Part shown: positions 17,716 to 26,480 of the stretch, one piece after another
Layout: every line of letters starts with the position of its first letter
How positions within the stretch are numbered: the stretch's first letter is position 1
NCBI GenBank assembly: GCA_964561545.1
Contig: CAZLQF010000011.1
Location: 19,134-83,133 of the forward strand
From: CAZLQF01 sp964561545
GTDB taxonomy: Bacteria > Bacteroidota > Bacteroidia > CAILMK01 > CAYYUA01
Reading direction: 5' to 3'
Length of the DNA stretch: 64,000 bases
Made by a program: the position numbers and the translations under genes
The notes under the pieces: model-generated
What the model saw: the letters and a program-made list of their open reading frames with translations, nothing else
What the model was told of the DNA's origin: nothing
Databases searched by the model: none

Positions 17716-18285
17716 TTAGAATATAAGTGGATAAATCAAGTGAGTGATGAACAAACCGCCAATAAAGAACCCTACAACAGCCAATAATGATGCAGGCTGA
17801 AGATTGGAAAGGCCCATGATGCCATGGCCTGATGTACATCCACCAGCATAGCGAGATCCAAAACCAACAAAAAACCCCCCTAACACCAGCATGATAAATC
17901 CTTGAAAAGTCACAAGATTTTCAAAACTGAACAGACCACCAGGTAAATAATTGGAAAAATCTTGAACGCCCAGTGCCTCCAAGTCTGCTTTGGTAGCGGG
18001 GTTAATTGCAACAGAAGGATCTGGGGTTAGAAAAGTTGAAGCCAAAAATGCTCCAACGGCAATACCTCCAATAAAAAGTAAATTCCATGATTGCTGCCTC
18101 CAGTCAAAAGCAAAGAATGAGCAATTCGAACCCGCACCGCCTATGGAGCACATGGTTCGCAAAGAATTTGAAACCCCAAATGATTTGTTGCCTAAAAATA
18201 ACAATAGTAAAACCACGACCGATATCATAGGACCGCCAATGTACCATGGCCAAGGTTCCTTTATTGCATCGAATAATGTTTCCAT
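17716..18285 (-). CDS. YeeE/YedE family transporter half
   Basis: 189 residues, about five membrane helices. The central motif FGSRYAGGCTSGHGIMG carries the conserved cysteine typical of the first half of YeeE. A second cysteine-containing segment, MCSIGGAGSNCSFF, is near residues 45-58. It is first in a two-gene unit with the smaller half downstream. Together they probably make one sulfur-compound channel in the inner membrane. The ATG at 18285 follows a 328-base gap that should hold the promoter. Confidence 0.82.
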   Translation of the reverse strand: METLFDAIKEPWPWYIGGPMISVVVLLLLFLGNKSFGVSNSLRTMCSIGGAGSNCSFFAFDWRQQSWNLLFIGGIAVGAFLASTFLTPDPSVAINPATKADLEALGVQDFSNYLPGGLFSFENLVTFQGFIMLVLGGFFVGFGSRYAGGCTSGHGIMGLSNLQPASLLAVVGFFIGGLFITHLIYPLIF

Positions 18286-18613
18286 TTTAAAGCTTTTTTG
18301 TTTATTAAAAAAATGATTGTCAATAATTTATAGCAATTATGCTTACCTTTGATTAGAATCAACCGTTCTTCCTTGATTTATGAAACGTCATAAGATCATT
18401 CAAAGAGATTTTGATTGACAATAAAGGATGATGGACCGTAATTAAAGTTTTAAAGTAAAACGGTCTTGGAAAAAATGGATCAAATAGCCCCCTTCAACCA
18501 GTTATTGTTTATTGCATCCCAATGCCTGTTAAACCTTTAATTTGCTTTAAAACAGAAAGGAGGCCTGATCCATATTCGCTTAAATAAAAAGCGCTATACC
18601 TTTCTGGATATGC
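18286..18613. other. Intergenic region between YeeE pair and rhodanese
   Basis: No gene supported. A 14-bp inverted repeat TTGATT-AG-AATCAA at 18349-18362 lies 64 bases upstream of the YeeE start and is a possible operator. Two further 9-bp arms, ATTGTCAAT (18316-18324) and ATTGACAAT (18414-18422), flank it. No clear TAnnTTTG element was found. Confidence 0.45.
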
Positions 18614-18928
18614 CTAACTTTCGGTTTCACCGCTCCAATCAAGTATGCCACCTTGAAGGTTGTAAAGCGCTCCATCAAAACCCTGGGATGCCATCAATTG
18701 GCAAGCCCGGGCACTTCTACTTCCACTACGGCAATAGATATAGTAATTCTTATCCGGCTCTAACTCATCAATCTTATCAAAAAAATCAGAATTATGAATA
18801 TCTATGTTAATCGAGTTAGGAATGTGCTTATTATTGTATTCGTCAGGAGTCCTCACATCAAGTAGGACTCCATCTGGATCTTGCTTCAATTTTTCCTGAA
18901 ATTCTTCACTATTTAGGTTCTTAAACAT
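18614..18928 (-). CDS. Single-domain rhodanese of the sulfane-sulfur locus
   Basis: 104 residues, cytoplasmic. The family motifs are GVLLDVRTPDEYNNKHIPNS and the active-site loop YIYCRSGSRSARA with the persulfide-carrying cysteine. It is 53 bases downstream of the persulfide dioxygenase gene on the same strand, so it probably moves sulfane sulfur to or from that enzyme. Confidence 0.85.
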   Translation of the reverse strand: MFKNLNSEEFQEKLKQDPDGVLLDVRTPDEYNNKHIPNSINIDIHNSDFFDKIDELEPDKNYYIYCRSGSRSARACQLMASQGFDGALYNLQGGILDWSGETES

Positions 18929-18981
18929 AGTTGCGTTTATTTGGATTTAAAATGCTTTTAACAAATTTAAGAGGTTTTATT

Positions 18982-20340
18982 TTATTGAACTTTAGTTTTT
19001 TCCCCTTGAAACGATTTAATTCCTTCACTAATATCCTTGACCTCCAATTCCTTAAGATTAGATTTTAAAATGCTGGCAGCTATTGCTGAACGGTAACCTC
19101 CGGCGCAATGTACCGCTACCGGCTTATCCTTAGGGATTTGGTCATATGCTTCTCTTAAATTGTGCAAAGGAATATTAAGAGAATTTTCGAAGATTTTATC
19201 GGCTTCAACTTCACTGTTGTTGCGAACATCAAGGATTGTGTGGTTTTCGTGGTCCGTTTTGATCTCATCGGGATCGGCCAATTCGATCTGTCCCTCTGCA
19301 AAATCCTGCTCCAGAATTTTAGCCCCCTTAATTAAAGCCTCATAACCAATTTTAGCAGCTTTGTAGATCACAGCTTCCAAGGCCCTTTCATCTCCAGCTA
19401 TCAGGTAAAACTTTTCTTTAGGGTCTACCAGCGAACCCAGCCAGGTTTCAAACTTGGTATCATCGGGTAGGTTGATCGCACCCTGAATATGGCCTTTCCT
19501 AAATTGATCAGCTTTTCTCGTATCCAGGATCATTACTCCATGTTCGAAATCCTCATGCTCATCCATAATAGGTACTTGCTTAATGCCCTCATCCAACGAC
19601 TTGACCCCTGAAGCATTGATCGATACATCATAAGGGAAATATTTAGGAATGTAGGGTTGCCCTTCAAGTAAGCCATCCACAAAAGTGTTTTCATCATCTT
19701 CTTTCATCGCCCAATTGCGTTCCTTCTCTTTGCCAATGGTGCTGTAAGTTTCATTACTCATGTTTTTGCCACATAGTGAGCCTTTACCATGAGCCGGATA
19801 TACCATGACTTCATCGGGTAGATTTCTAAAGACATTTTTGATAGTAGCGTGCATCTGCTGAGCCAATTCCTTTCTTTGAGCCTGGATATTACCGGCCTCT
19901 TCTCTTAAGTCAGGCCTGCCTACATCTCCTACAAACAAGGAATCTCCGGTAAAAACTGAATGGGGCTGCCCCTGTTCATCCAATAATAAATAGGAATTAT
20001 GGTCAGGCGAATGACCCGGTGTGAAAAGCGCTCTAAACGTTACATCACCAAATTTGACCTCATCACCATCTTCCAAACCTTCATGAGGATAATCCACTTT
20101 CATTTTGGGATTCACATAAATCTTGGCGCCATGTTTCTCATAAAATTCCATGTGACTGCTTGCAAAGTCAGCATGGGGGTGCGTTTCAAATACTGCCGTA
20201 ATTTCGGCATCATTGGCATTGGCAAATTCCTCGTAAGGTTGAACATCCCTGGCTGGGTCTATCACTGCCATTGAACCATCGCTAATAACAGCGTAAGAAC
20301 CGTGGGCCAATCCTTCATCAAAAAACTGTTTAACTTTCAT
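18982..20340 (-). CDS. Persulfide dioxygenase-rhodanese fusion (CstB-like)
   Basis: 452 residues. Residues 1-230 are a metallo-beta-lactamase-fold persulfide dioxygenase. Metal ligands are in THPHAD (H54, H56, D58), H110, D133 in TGDSLFVGDVGRPDL, and H184. Known relatives oxidise protein or low-molecular-weight persulfides to sulfite or thiosulfate. Two rhodanese domains follow. The first (about 260-350) has lost the active-site cysteine (loop YLIAGDERALE). The second (about 355-450) keeps it in AVHCAGGYRS (C412). This layout resembles CstB of the staphylococcal cst locus. Neighbours TauE and ArsR support a sulfide/persulfide detoxification role. Confidence 0.88.
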   Translation of the reverse strand: MKVKQFFDEGLAHGSYAVISDGSMAVIDPARDVQPYEEFANANDAEITAVFETHPHADFASSHMEFYEKHGAKIYVNPKMKVDYPHEGLEDGDEVKFGDVTFRALFTPGHSPDHNSYLLLDEQGQPHSVFTGDSLFVGDVGRPDLREEAGNIQAQRKELAQQMHATIKNVFRNLPDEVMVYPAHGKGSLCGKNMSNETYSTIGKEKERNWAMKEDDENTFVDGLLEGQPYIPKYFPYDVSINASGVKSLDEGIKQVPIMDEHEDFEHGVMILDTRKADQFRKGHIQGAINLPDDTKFETWLGSLVDPKEKFYLIAGDERALEAVIYKAAKIGYEALIKGAKILEQDFAEGQIELADPDEIKTDHENHTILDVRNNSEVEADKIFENSLNIPLHNLREAYDQIPKDKPVAVHCAGGYRSAIAASILKSNLKELEVKDISEGIKSFQGEKTKVQ

Positions 20341-20410
20341 AACACTTAATTTTTTATTTAAATTTATAAAATACTGTTCAAAAAAATTACTTTTAACAAA
20401 ACTTTATTAC

Positions 20411-21232
20411 TTAAATCATAGTACCGTGCATAACTTCACGTACTATAATGTAGATAGCCATAACCAGTACAAACCAACCAAAAGCTGGTTTTAACTTTTG
20501 GCCTGAAATGTATTTGCTTAAATAGCTCCCAAGAAAAATACCGCCTACTGCGATGGCTGAAAATACTGTCAATAAGCTCCAGTCCAAGACATATTCATTG
20601 CCTACATCACCTAAAAAGCCCAAAAGGGACTTGGCAGATATAATCAACAAAGAAGTTCCCACAGCTAATTTCATAGGCAATTTGCCCAATAAAACCAAAG
20701 CCGGAATGATCAAAAAGCCTCCGCCAGCACCCACAAGTCCAGTTAAAATACCAACCACTACTCCTTCTATAACAATCAATGGGAAGTTAAAACTGGATTT
20801 GGCTTCAGCTACTGATAACTCGGCTTTCTTACCTTGACGGATCATGGAAAACGAAGTTGTGAACATCAGGGCAGCGAAAATAAACATCAAAAGCATGCCC
20901 TTGGTTAATACAAATGAAGAGGCATCAATTACAGTAGCTGGTATACCGGGTATCAAAAACTTGCGGGTAAAATATACAGCCAATAGTGCCGGTATCGCAA
21001 ACACAGCAGCGGTTTTAAGATCAAGCAATCCTTTACGTAAGTAAGTAAACGACCCCACTAAACTGGTAAGGCCTACAATGAATAAAGAATAGGCGGTTGC
21101 CAGAACTGGCTCAACATGTAATAAATAAACCAAAATAGGTACTGTGAGAATGGAGCCTCCTCCACCTATAAGTCCTAAAGACAATCCGATTAGTAAGGCT
21201 CCGGTATATCCTAAAATGTTGAGTAATTCCAT
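20411..21232 (-). CDS. TauE/SafE-family sulfite or organosulfonate exporter
   Basis: 273 residues with about eight hydrophobic helices. TauE/SafE hallmarks are GLSLGLIGGGGSILTVPILV near the N-terminus and GILTGLVGAGGGFLIIPALV in the second half, the internally repeated motif of the family. It sits 70 bases upstream of the persulfide dioxygenase gene, whose product makes sulfite. Export of sulfite is therefore the likely job here, as proposed for cst-type operons. Confidence 0.85.
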   Translation of the reverse strand: MELLNILGYTGALLIGLSLGLIGGGGSILTVPILVYLLHVEPVLATAYSLFIVGLTSLVGSFTYLRKGLLDLKTAAVFAIPALLAVYFTRKFLIPGIPATVIDASSFVLTKGMLLMFIFAALMFTTSFSMIRQGKKAELSVAEAKSSFNFPLIVIEGVVVGILTGLVGAGGGFLIIPALVLLGKLPMKLAVGTSLLIISAKSLLGFLGDVGNEYVLDWSLLTVFSAIAVGGIFLGSYLSKYISGQKLKPAFGWFVLVMAIYIIVREVMHGTMI

Positions 21233-21301
21233 GGTTTCATTGCTTCTTAGTTGGTACTATTGGTTAAAAAAAATCGGCTTTAGGAACGTATCCATGCTTC
21301 A

Positions 21302-21619
21302 TTAAAATATGTCACATTGCTGCATACATGAGATAATTTTAGCAATTTGCTTGTCAGCTAAACTGTAAAAGATCTTCTTCCCATCTCTTTGCGTGGTTAG
21401 CAATCCTAAATCCCTCATTTTAGCAAGATGATGGGATAAAACAGTTTGTTCTACCTCAATTTGATCCATAATTTGTTGAACGGACAGCGCTTCGTAATCC
21501 TTGAGCAGATCAATGATTTGAAGCCTCGCTGTATGACCAATGCCTTTTAATACATAGGCAATCCGATTGATGCGTTCAACTTCTGATTCCCTGTTTTTTT
21601 GATTGTTTTCGATCACCAT
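21302..21619 (-). CDS. ArsR-family transcriptional regulator
   Basis: About 105 residues from ATG at 21619. The winged helix-turn-helix runs from VERINRIAYVLKGIGHTARL through VEQTVLSHHLAKMRDLGLL to the wing RDGKKIFYSL. The only two cysteines are at the extreme C-terminus (SCMQQCDIF), unlike BigR/SqrR, whose sensing pair is more widely spaced. A role as thiol or persulfide sensor is plausible but unproven. A longer start at 21652 would fall inside the palindrome at 21646-21659, so the shorter start is chosen. It probably controls the downstream tauE-dioxygenase-rhodanese genes. Confidence 0.8.
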   Translation of the reverse strand: MVIENNQKNRESEVERINRIAYVLKGIGHTARLQIIDLLKDYEALSVQQIMDQIEVEQTVLSHHLAKMRDLGLLTTQRDGKKIFYSLADKQIAKIISCMQQCDIF

Positions 21620-21645
21620 ATCCTTTATTTTGTCCTGCAAATATA

Positions 21646-21659
21646 TGAACATTTGTTCA
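21646..21659. promoter_or_regulatory. Candidate ArsR operator TGAACA-TT-TGTTCA
   Basis: A 14-bp inverted repeat lies 27 bases upstream of the chosen ArsR start. Its half-site TGTTCA recurs at 20375-20380, 35 bases before the persulfide dioxygenase start. Autoregulation is inferred from position and symmetry only. Confidence 0.4.
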
Positions 21660-21787
21660 ATCCAACAACTATTTAACCAATTTGTTCCGAATTTTCCTTA
21701 TATTGTTGGCTTACAATATTTTACATATTATTTAATTACTGGCTTACTTGCTAAGTAAAGCAAACATTAAATTTTACCTTTATTTAG

Positions 21788-21816
21788 TTGCTTTAAACAA
21801 TAAGTATTTATTTTTG
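21788..21816 (+). promoter_or_regulatory. Promoter of the small lipoprotein gene
   Basis: TTG at 21788-21790, 18-base spacer, TATTTTTG at 21809-21816. The -7 element matches TAnnTTTG exactly. A Shine-Dalgarno-like AGGAG at 21835-21839 follows, 7 bases before the ATG, which is uncommon in Bacteroidota. Confidence 0.5.
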
Positions 21817-21846
21817 CACCTTCAAAGCGACTAAAGGAGCATAACC

Positions 21847-22134
21847 ATGAAAAAGCTTTTATTCATAGTAGCAATAGCATTCAGCTTTCAAGCATGTGGA
21901 CCTACGCCTTACAATGAAGAAGCGGTTAGTGAATATTTGAAAGATACCACCATTTTTGTTAACCATGATACGTTTGTTAACAATTCCAACTTAAATCACA
22001 GTCAAAAAAACATCATCACGGTTATAAGCACCAAAGATTTGCCCAACCGTTCTGTTAATGCCATTAAAGCTTACTTGAAAGACAAGAATGAAAACGCTCA
22101 AGTCAAATATTATTACAAGCCAGACGCTTATTAG
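21847..22134 (+). CDS. Small lipoprotein of unknown function
   Basis: 95 residues. MKKLLFIVAIAFSFQACGP is a lipoprotein signal with the lipid cysteine at residue 17. The mature part is hydrophilic, with no recognised domain. It ends in a lysine- and tyrosine-rich stretch (KYYYKPDAY). It has its own promoter and a good ribosome-binding site, so it is probably expressed alone. It diverges from the ArsR gene; the 227-base gap between the two start codons contains both promoter regions. Confidence 0.65.
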   Translation: MKKLLFIVAIAFSFQACGPTPYNEEAVSEYLKDTTIFVNHDTFVNNSNLNHSQKNIITVISTKDLPNRSVNAIKAYLKDKNENAQVKYYYKPDAY

Positions 22135-22369
22135 GTTGTTAATTTTGGAAATCGTGCTAATGAGTAACTGTGGTTTTTAAGCTCGATCTAAGAAACAATC
22201 GTTATCAACCATCCGCCCTTGGCTATTAGTTTCTTTTGAATTAAAATCAGATTTGCATAACGCTAAACATTTTAAGAACCTTATCAATTACTCATTGAAT
22301 AAGTAAGCCATACTATTAATCAAAATTACTTTACTTTGCGGCGTTTTAGAACCTTAAAAATACAATGCA

Positions 22370-23761
22370 ATGGCATATGATTTATTAGTGGTTGGTAGCG
22401 GTCCAGGAGGTTATGTAGCTGCCATCCGTGCATCCCAATTAGGAATGAAGGTAGGAATTGTAGAAAATGAAAATTTAGGCGGCATTTGCTTAAATTGGGG
22501 CTGTATACCTACCAAGGCACTGCTGAAATCCTCACAGGTATATGATTACATCAAACATGCCTCAGACTATGGTATCACCATTTCTGACTCCAAGGTAGAT
22601 TTACATGGCATGGTTAAGCGCTCCAGGAACGCAGCAGGCCAAATGTCCAAAGGCATCGAATTCTTAATGAAAAAGAATAAGGTTGATGTGATTAGAGGAC
22701 ATGGCAGGCTTACCAAAGATAAAAAAGTGGAAGTAGAGGATGAACAAGGCCAAAAGCAACAGCACGAAGCCAAAGAAATAATCCTTGCCACAGGCGCCAG
22801 GGCTAAAGAACTTCCCAATGTTAAGATCGATGGCCATAAGGTCATCGAATATCGTAAAGCCATGACTTTGGAGCAAAAACCTGAAAGCATGGTTGTCATA
22901 GGATCAGGAGCCATTGGTACCGAGTTCGCTTACTTTTACAATGCGATCGATACCGAAGTCACCATGGTTGAATACATGCCCAAAATTCTACCCATTGAAG
23001 ACGATGAGGTATCCAAGCAATTGGAACGTACCTTCAAAAAGGAAGGCATGAACATTCTTACCGAATCAACGGTCCAAGAGGTTGATACCAGTGGCGAAAA
23101 ATGCAAAGTCAAGATCAAAACCAAAAAAGGCGAACAAACAGTAGAAGCAGATGTGGTCCTTTCTTCTGTTGGTATAACGCCTAATACGGAAGATCTGGGC
23201 CTTGAGAATTTGGGCATTAAAACCGATGATGGCGGCCGGGTTCAAGTAGATGAATTTTACCGCACCAATGTAGATCATGTATATGCAATTGGCGATATGC
23301 TTCCAGGACCTGCTTTGGCTCACGTTGGTTCGGCTGAAGGTATTTGCTGTGTAGAAAACATAGCAGGCGAAAAACCGGAGCCCCTTGATTATAACAACCT
23401 CCCATCGTGTACTTACTGCTCACCGGAGGTAGCCTCTGTGGGCTATACCGAACAGGGTGCCAAAGATGCAGGTTATGAAGTAAAAGTAGGCCAATTTCCC
23501 TTCAGTGCTTCCGGCAAGGCCCAATCTGCCGGCCATAGCGATGGTTTTGTTAAGGTAATATTTGATGCTAAATATGGCGAATGGCTTGGTGCCCACATGA
23601 TGGGGTATAACGTGACCGAGTTAATTGCGGAAGTCGTTTCCGCCAGGAAGCTTGAAACCACGGGTCACGAGATCATCAAATCAGTACACCCGCATCCTAC
23701 CATGTCAGAAGCTGTCATGGAAGCTGCTGCAGCAGCCTATGACGAAGTCATTCATATCTAA
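22370..23761 (+). CDS. lpdA: Dihydrolipoyl dehydrogenase
   Basis: 463 residues, normal for the E3 subunit of 2-oxo acid dehydrogenase complexes. It reoxidises dihydrolipoamide with FAD and NAD+. The FAD-binding GSGPGGYVAAIRASQLG is at about 8-24, the redox-active disulfide in GGICLNWGCIPTKALL at about 38-53, the NAD-binding GSGAIGTEFAYF at about 180, and the catalytic His-Glu pair in HPHPTMSEAVMEA near the C-terminus. No E1/E2 genes lie nearby, so it is a stand-alone copy. A terminator follows directly. Confidence 0.95.
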   Translation: MAYDLLVVGSGPGGYVAAIRASQLGMKVGIVENENLGGICLNWGCIPTKALLKSSQVYDYIKHASDYGITISDSKVDLHGMVKRSRNAAGQMSKGIEFLMKKNKVDVIRGHGRLTKDKKVEVEDEQGQKQQHEAKEIILATGARAKELPNVKIDGHKVIEYRKAMTLEQKPESMVVIGSGAIGTEFAYFYNAIDTEVTMVEYMPKILPIEDDEVSKQLERTFKKEGMNILTESTVQEVDTSGEKCKVKIKTKKGEQTVEADVVLSSVGITPNTEDLGLENLGIKTDDGGRVQVDEFYRTNVDHVYAIGDMLPGPALAHVGSAEGICCVENIAGEKPEPLDYNNLPSCTYCSPEVASVGYTEQGAKDAGYEVKVGQFPFSASGKAQSAGHSDGFVKVIFDAKYGEWLGAHMMGYNVTELIAEVVSARKLETTGHEIIKSVHPHPTMSEAVMEAAAAAYDEVIHI

Positions 23762-23770
23762 CCAATCTAT

Positions 23771-23810
23771 AACCTTCGGGGTATCCCACCCTCGAAGGTT
23801 TAATTTTTTT
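23771..23810 (+). terminator. Rho-independent terminator after lpdA
   Basis: Arms AACCTTCG (23771-23778) and CGAAGGTT (23793-23800), extended by GGG/CCC pairing inside, are followed by TAATTTTTTTT. Confidence 0.8.
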
Positions 23811-23895
23811 TACAGGCCACTTTTCGTTTTATAGAACCGTCCTTGAGATCAGGTTGGTATTATTTTTGACCTTCCTGCAAAAAAAAACTATAGTT

Positions 23896-25455
23896 ATGAA
23901 AAAAGTTTTTATGATCTTAATCGCTTTGTTTGTAATGCCTGCATTACTAACAAATGCTCAGAACATTCCCAACAATGGCTTTGAAAACTGGAGCAACAGC
24001 ACATTGTACAATAACTTGCAAAACTGGAACACAACCAATAGCGCAGCCTATTTAAGAACAAACCTGCCCAATGCCCAAAGAAAAGAAGATAATACTTCTG
24101 GTCAATACGCTGTTAAATTAACTTCAAGAAATTCTGGCGATGAAGTGATACCGGGTGTTATAGCCTTAGGGCCTGACATAAAGACATTAAGAGCCGAAGA
24201 TGCAACGCTTCAGGATTTATTGGATATTCAAAAATACCCTTATTCTGAAATACCTGATTCCATTGTTTTCCAATACAAAGCCAATATGGCAGCCAATGAC
24301 TCGGCCAGGTTGTTGATCATGTATAAATCAAACAATTCCCCTTTTCCAGGGCCCAATCCTGGCCCGGATTATAACATTGGTTTAGATACGATAACGCTGG
24401 GATCCACCAGTTCCGATTATCAGCGATTTGCCAAATCACCTGATTTAGCGTCTGAATTTCCTACTGCACCACCTCTTCAAAACCTCGACTCCATAGCTAT
24501 TGTAATGGCTTCCAATAAATTAAGCAACCCAGTAGCTAACTCTGAATTCTACATTGACGATTTTCAATTTACGGGCACCCCAAATGCAACGCTACCCAAT
24601 AATGACTTCGAGCAATGGGAACCGGTTGTTTTAAATGAACCTAACAACTGGCAAACAACCAATAAATTTCATATTCTTAACAACACCCAAAGTGCTTTCG
24701 AATCAACGGATGTTAACAGTGGTAATGCTGCCATGAGGTTAGAATCCAAACCCATCGACGTTGAGTTAAATGACAGTACTTTTCAAGACACTTTATCTGT
24801 GGCAACAACCGCTAATTTAAACCTGCAAGCGTTTGAATTTTTCGGAGGTGTTGGTATTGACTTTGAACCCTCTAAGTTGATGGGCTATTATAAGTATACT
24901 CCTGCTAAAGAAGACTCCGGGACCATTGGTGTAGTTTTAACCAAATTTGATAACAATAACAATAAAAAGGATACATTGGGCGTATTTACCAAGAATGTGG
25001 GCGTTCAATCATCTTATGATTCCTTCTCCATAAGTTTTGATACCCTCAACCAAAAACCTGACACCTTTAATGTCATACTAAGCGCAAGTAATAACAACTC
25101 AAATTATGCCGCAGTAGGAAGTCAGCTATGGATTGACGATTTAGCACTTGATACCGTTGAGACTGTTGATACATCTACCAATAAAGAGCCCAATGAACCT
25201 CAAATAGAACATGCCGTATACCCCGTTCCGGCAAAAGATAAAGTAACTTTCAGGTACGAACTCAACAATGGCGAAAACGGATCGCTTATCATTACCGATT
25301 TGACGGGTAAAACCCTCCAAAAGACGCAACTAACCCAAGCTAATGGAAACCAAAAGCAAACATCCATTCAAATTGATGGTTGGCATCAAGGCATTTACCT
25401 GTACCAAATTAAAACAAAAGGTGCGACCAAATCCGGTAAATTTGTCATCGAATAA
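23896..25455 (+). CDS. Secreted two-domain protein with T9SS sorting tail
   Basis: 519 residues from ATG 23896 (MKKVFMILIALFVMPALLTNAQ, a clear signal peptide); a TTG 42 bases upstream is rejected because it would bury the signal. The body is two related domains of about 200 residues, starting PNNGFENWSNS and PNNDFEQWEPV. Each has a central EKxDN/ESTDVNSG segment and a YIDDFQF/WIDDLAL ending typical of PCMD or carbohydrate-binding-like jelly rolls. The last 80 residues (VYPVPAKDKVTFRYE through GIYLYQIKTKG) are a type A T9SS sorting domain. The ligand is unknown. Confidence 0.78.
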   Translation: MKKVFMILIALFVMPALLTNAQNIPNNGFENWSNSTLYNNLQNWNTTNSAAYLRTNLPNAQRKEDNTSGQYAVKLTSRNSGDEVIPGVIALGPDIKTLRAEDATLQDLLDIQKYPYSEIPDSIVFQYKANMAANDSARLLIMYKSNNSPFPGPNPGPDYNIGLDTITLGSTSSDYQRFAKSPDLASEFPTAPPLQNLDSIAIVMASNKLSNPVANSEFYIDDFQFTGTPNATLPNNDFEQWEPVVLNEPNNWQTTNKFHILNNTQSAFESTDVNSGNAAMRLESKPIDVELNDSTFQDTLSVATTANLNLQAFEFFGGVGIDFEPSKLMGYYKYTPAKEDSGTIGVVLTKFDNNNNKKDTLGVFTKNVGVQSSYDSFSISFDTLNQKPDTFNVILSASNNNSNYAAVGSQLWIDDLALDTVETVDTSTNKEPNEPQIEHAVYPVPAKDKVTFRYELNNGENGSLIITDLTGKTLQKTQLTQANGNQKQTSIQIDGWHQGIYLYQIKTKGATKSGKFVIE

Positions 25456-25467
25456 AACCCAAGCTTA

Positions 25468-25505
25468 CCGCTCCGGAACGCTTTAACCGGAGCGGCTTTT
25501 CATTG
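25468..25505 (+). terminator. Rho-independent terminator
   Basis: 9-bp stem CCGCTCCGG (25468-25476) with CCGGAGCGG (25487-25495), 10-base loop, followed by CTTTTCATTGTTTTT. It ends the T9SS cargo gene. Confidence 0.8.
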
Positions 25506-25613
25506 TTTTTAATAGATACTTAGCAATTATCTATCACCCCTCTTCTTAATCAACTTGCGAACAGTTAAGTTTTTTTCGTTGTATTTTTAAACGGAAGATT
25601 AAAACAGAAACCT

Positions 25614-26360
25614 ATGGCAGGACACAACAAATGGTCTAAGATAAAGCGTAAGAAGGGAGCCAATGACGTTAAAACCTCCAAAATATTTTCCAAGCTTATC
25701 AAAGAGATCCACGTAGCAGTTAAGCTGGGTGGTCCTGATCCCGATGGCAATCCAAGATTAAGAATGGCCATCCAAAATGCCAAGGGTGAAAACATGCCCA
25801 AGGAAAACATCCAACGGGCTATCAAAAAAGCAACAGGAGATGAAACAACTGATTATAAAGAAGTAACTTACGAAGGTTATGGACCCCACGGCGTTGCCAT
25901 TTACATAGAAGCAGCCACTGACAATATTAACAGGGTCGTTGGTAGCATTCGCTCTATTTTTAATAAATACAATGGCAATCTTTCCAAAAGCGGGTCATTG
26001 GATTTTATTTTCGATCAAAAAGGCATTTTTACCTTTCCCCTTCCCGAAGAGTTCAGCCTTGAAGACCTTGAGCTCGAGCTTATCGATGCCGGAGCTGAAG
26101 ACATCGAGGAAGATGACAATGAAATTACCGTAACAACTGCCAAAGAGGATTTTGGCAATGTTCAGAACAAATTGGAAGAGCTGGGCATAGAACCCAAAAA
26201 TTCGGGTTTAAAGCGAATTCCTAAGAGCACCAAGTCAATAACGCCTGAGCAATTCAGCACCATTACTAAACTAATAGATGCGCTTGAGGATAATGAGGAC
26301 GTACAAAACGTTTATCACAATATTGAGTATAGCGAAGAATTGGCTGAACAAGTTTCCTGA
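25614..26360 (+). CDS. YebC/PmpR-family protein
   Basis: 248 residues. The start MAGHNKWSKIKRKKGANDV is diagnostic. Other motifs are GGPDPDGNPRLRMAI, the KAKG-like NAKGENMPKENIQRAI segment, YEGYGPHGVAIYIEA and a Phe-rich LDFIFDQKG. Family members have been described as DNA-binding regulators, and more recently as translation factors that help ribosomes on difficult peptides. Which applies here cannot be told. It stands alone between two independent genes. Confidence 0.92.
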   Translation: MAGHNKWSKIKRKKGANDVKTSKIFSKLIKEIHVAVKLGGPDPDGNPRLRMAIQNAKGENMPKENIQRAIKKATGDETTDYKEVTYEGYGPHGVAIYIEAATDNINRVVGSIRSIFNKYNGNLSKSGSLDFIFDQKGIFTFPLPEEFSLEDLELELIDAGAEDIEEDDNEITVTTAKEDFGNVQNKLEELGIEPKNSGLKRIPKSTKSITPEQFSTITKLIDALEDNEDVQNVYHNIEYSEELAEQVS

Positions 26361-26480
26361 AGTTAATTAAAGAAAGTGTTATAATGGCATAAGGAAGCTT
26401 TTGATAAAAAAAGCTATCAATCAAATAAGGTGTTACAAGAATTGGTCTACCATCCCCTATTTATTTTTATGGCTTAGCCA

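Noticed and set aside
23854..23895. Upstream TTG start for the T9SS cargo protein
   Set aside because: It would place 14 unrelated residues before a textbook signal peptide beginning at ATG 23896.
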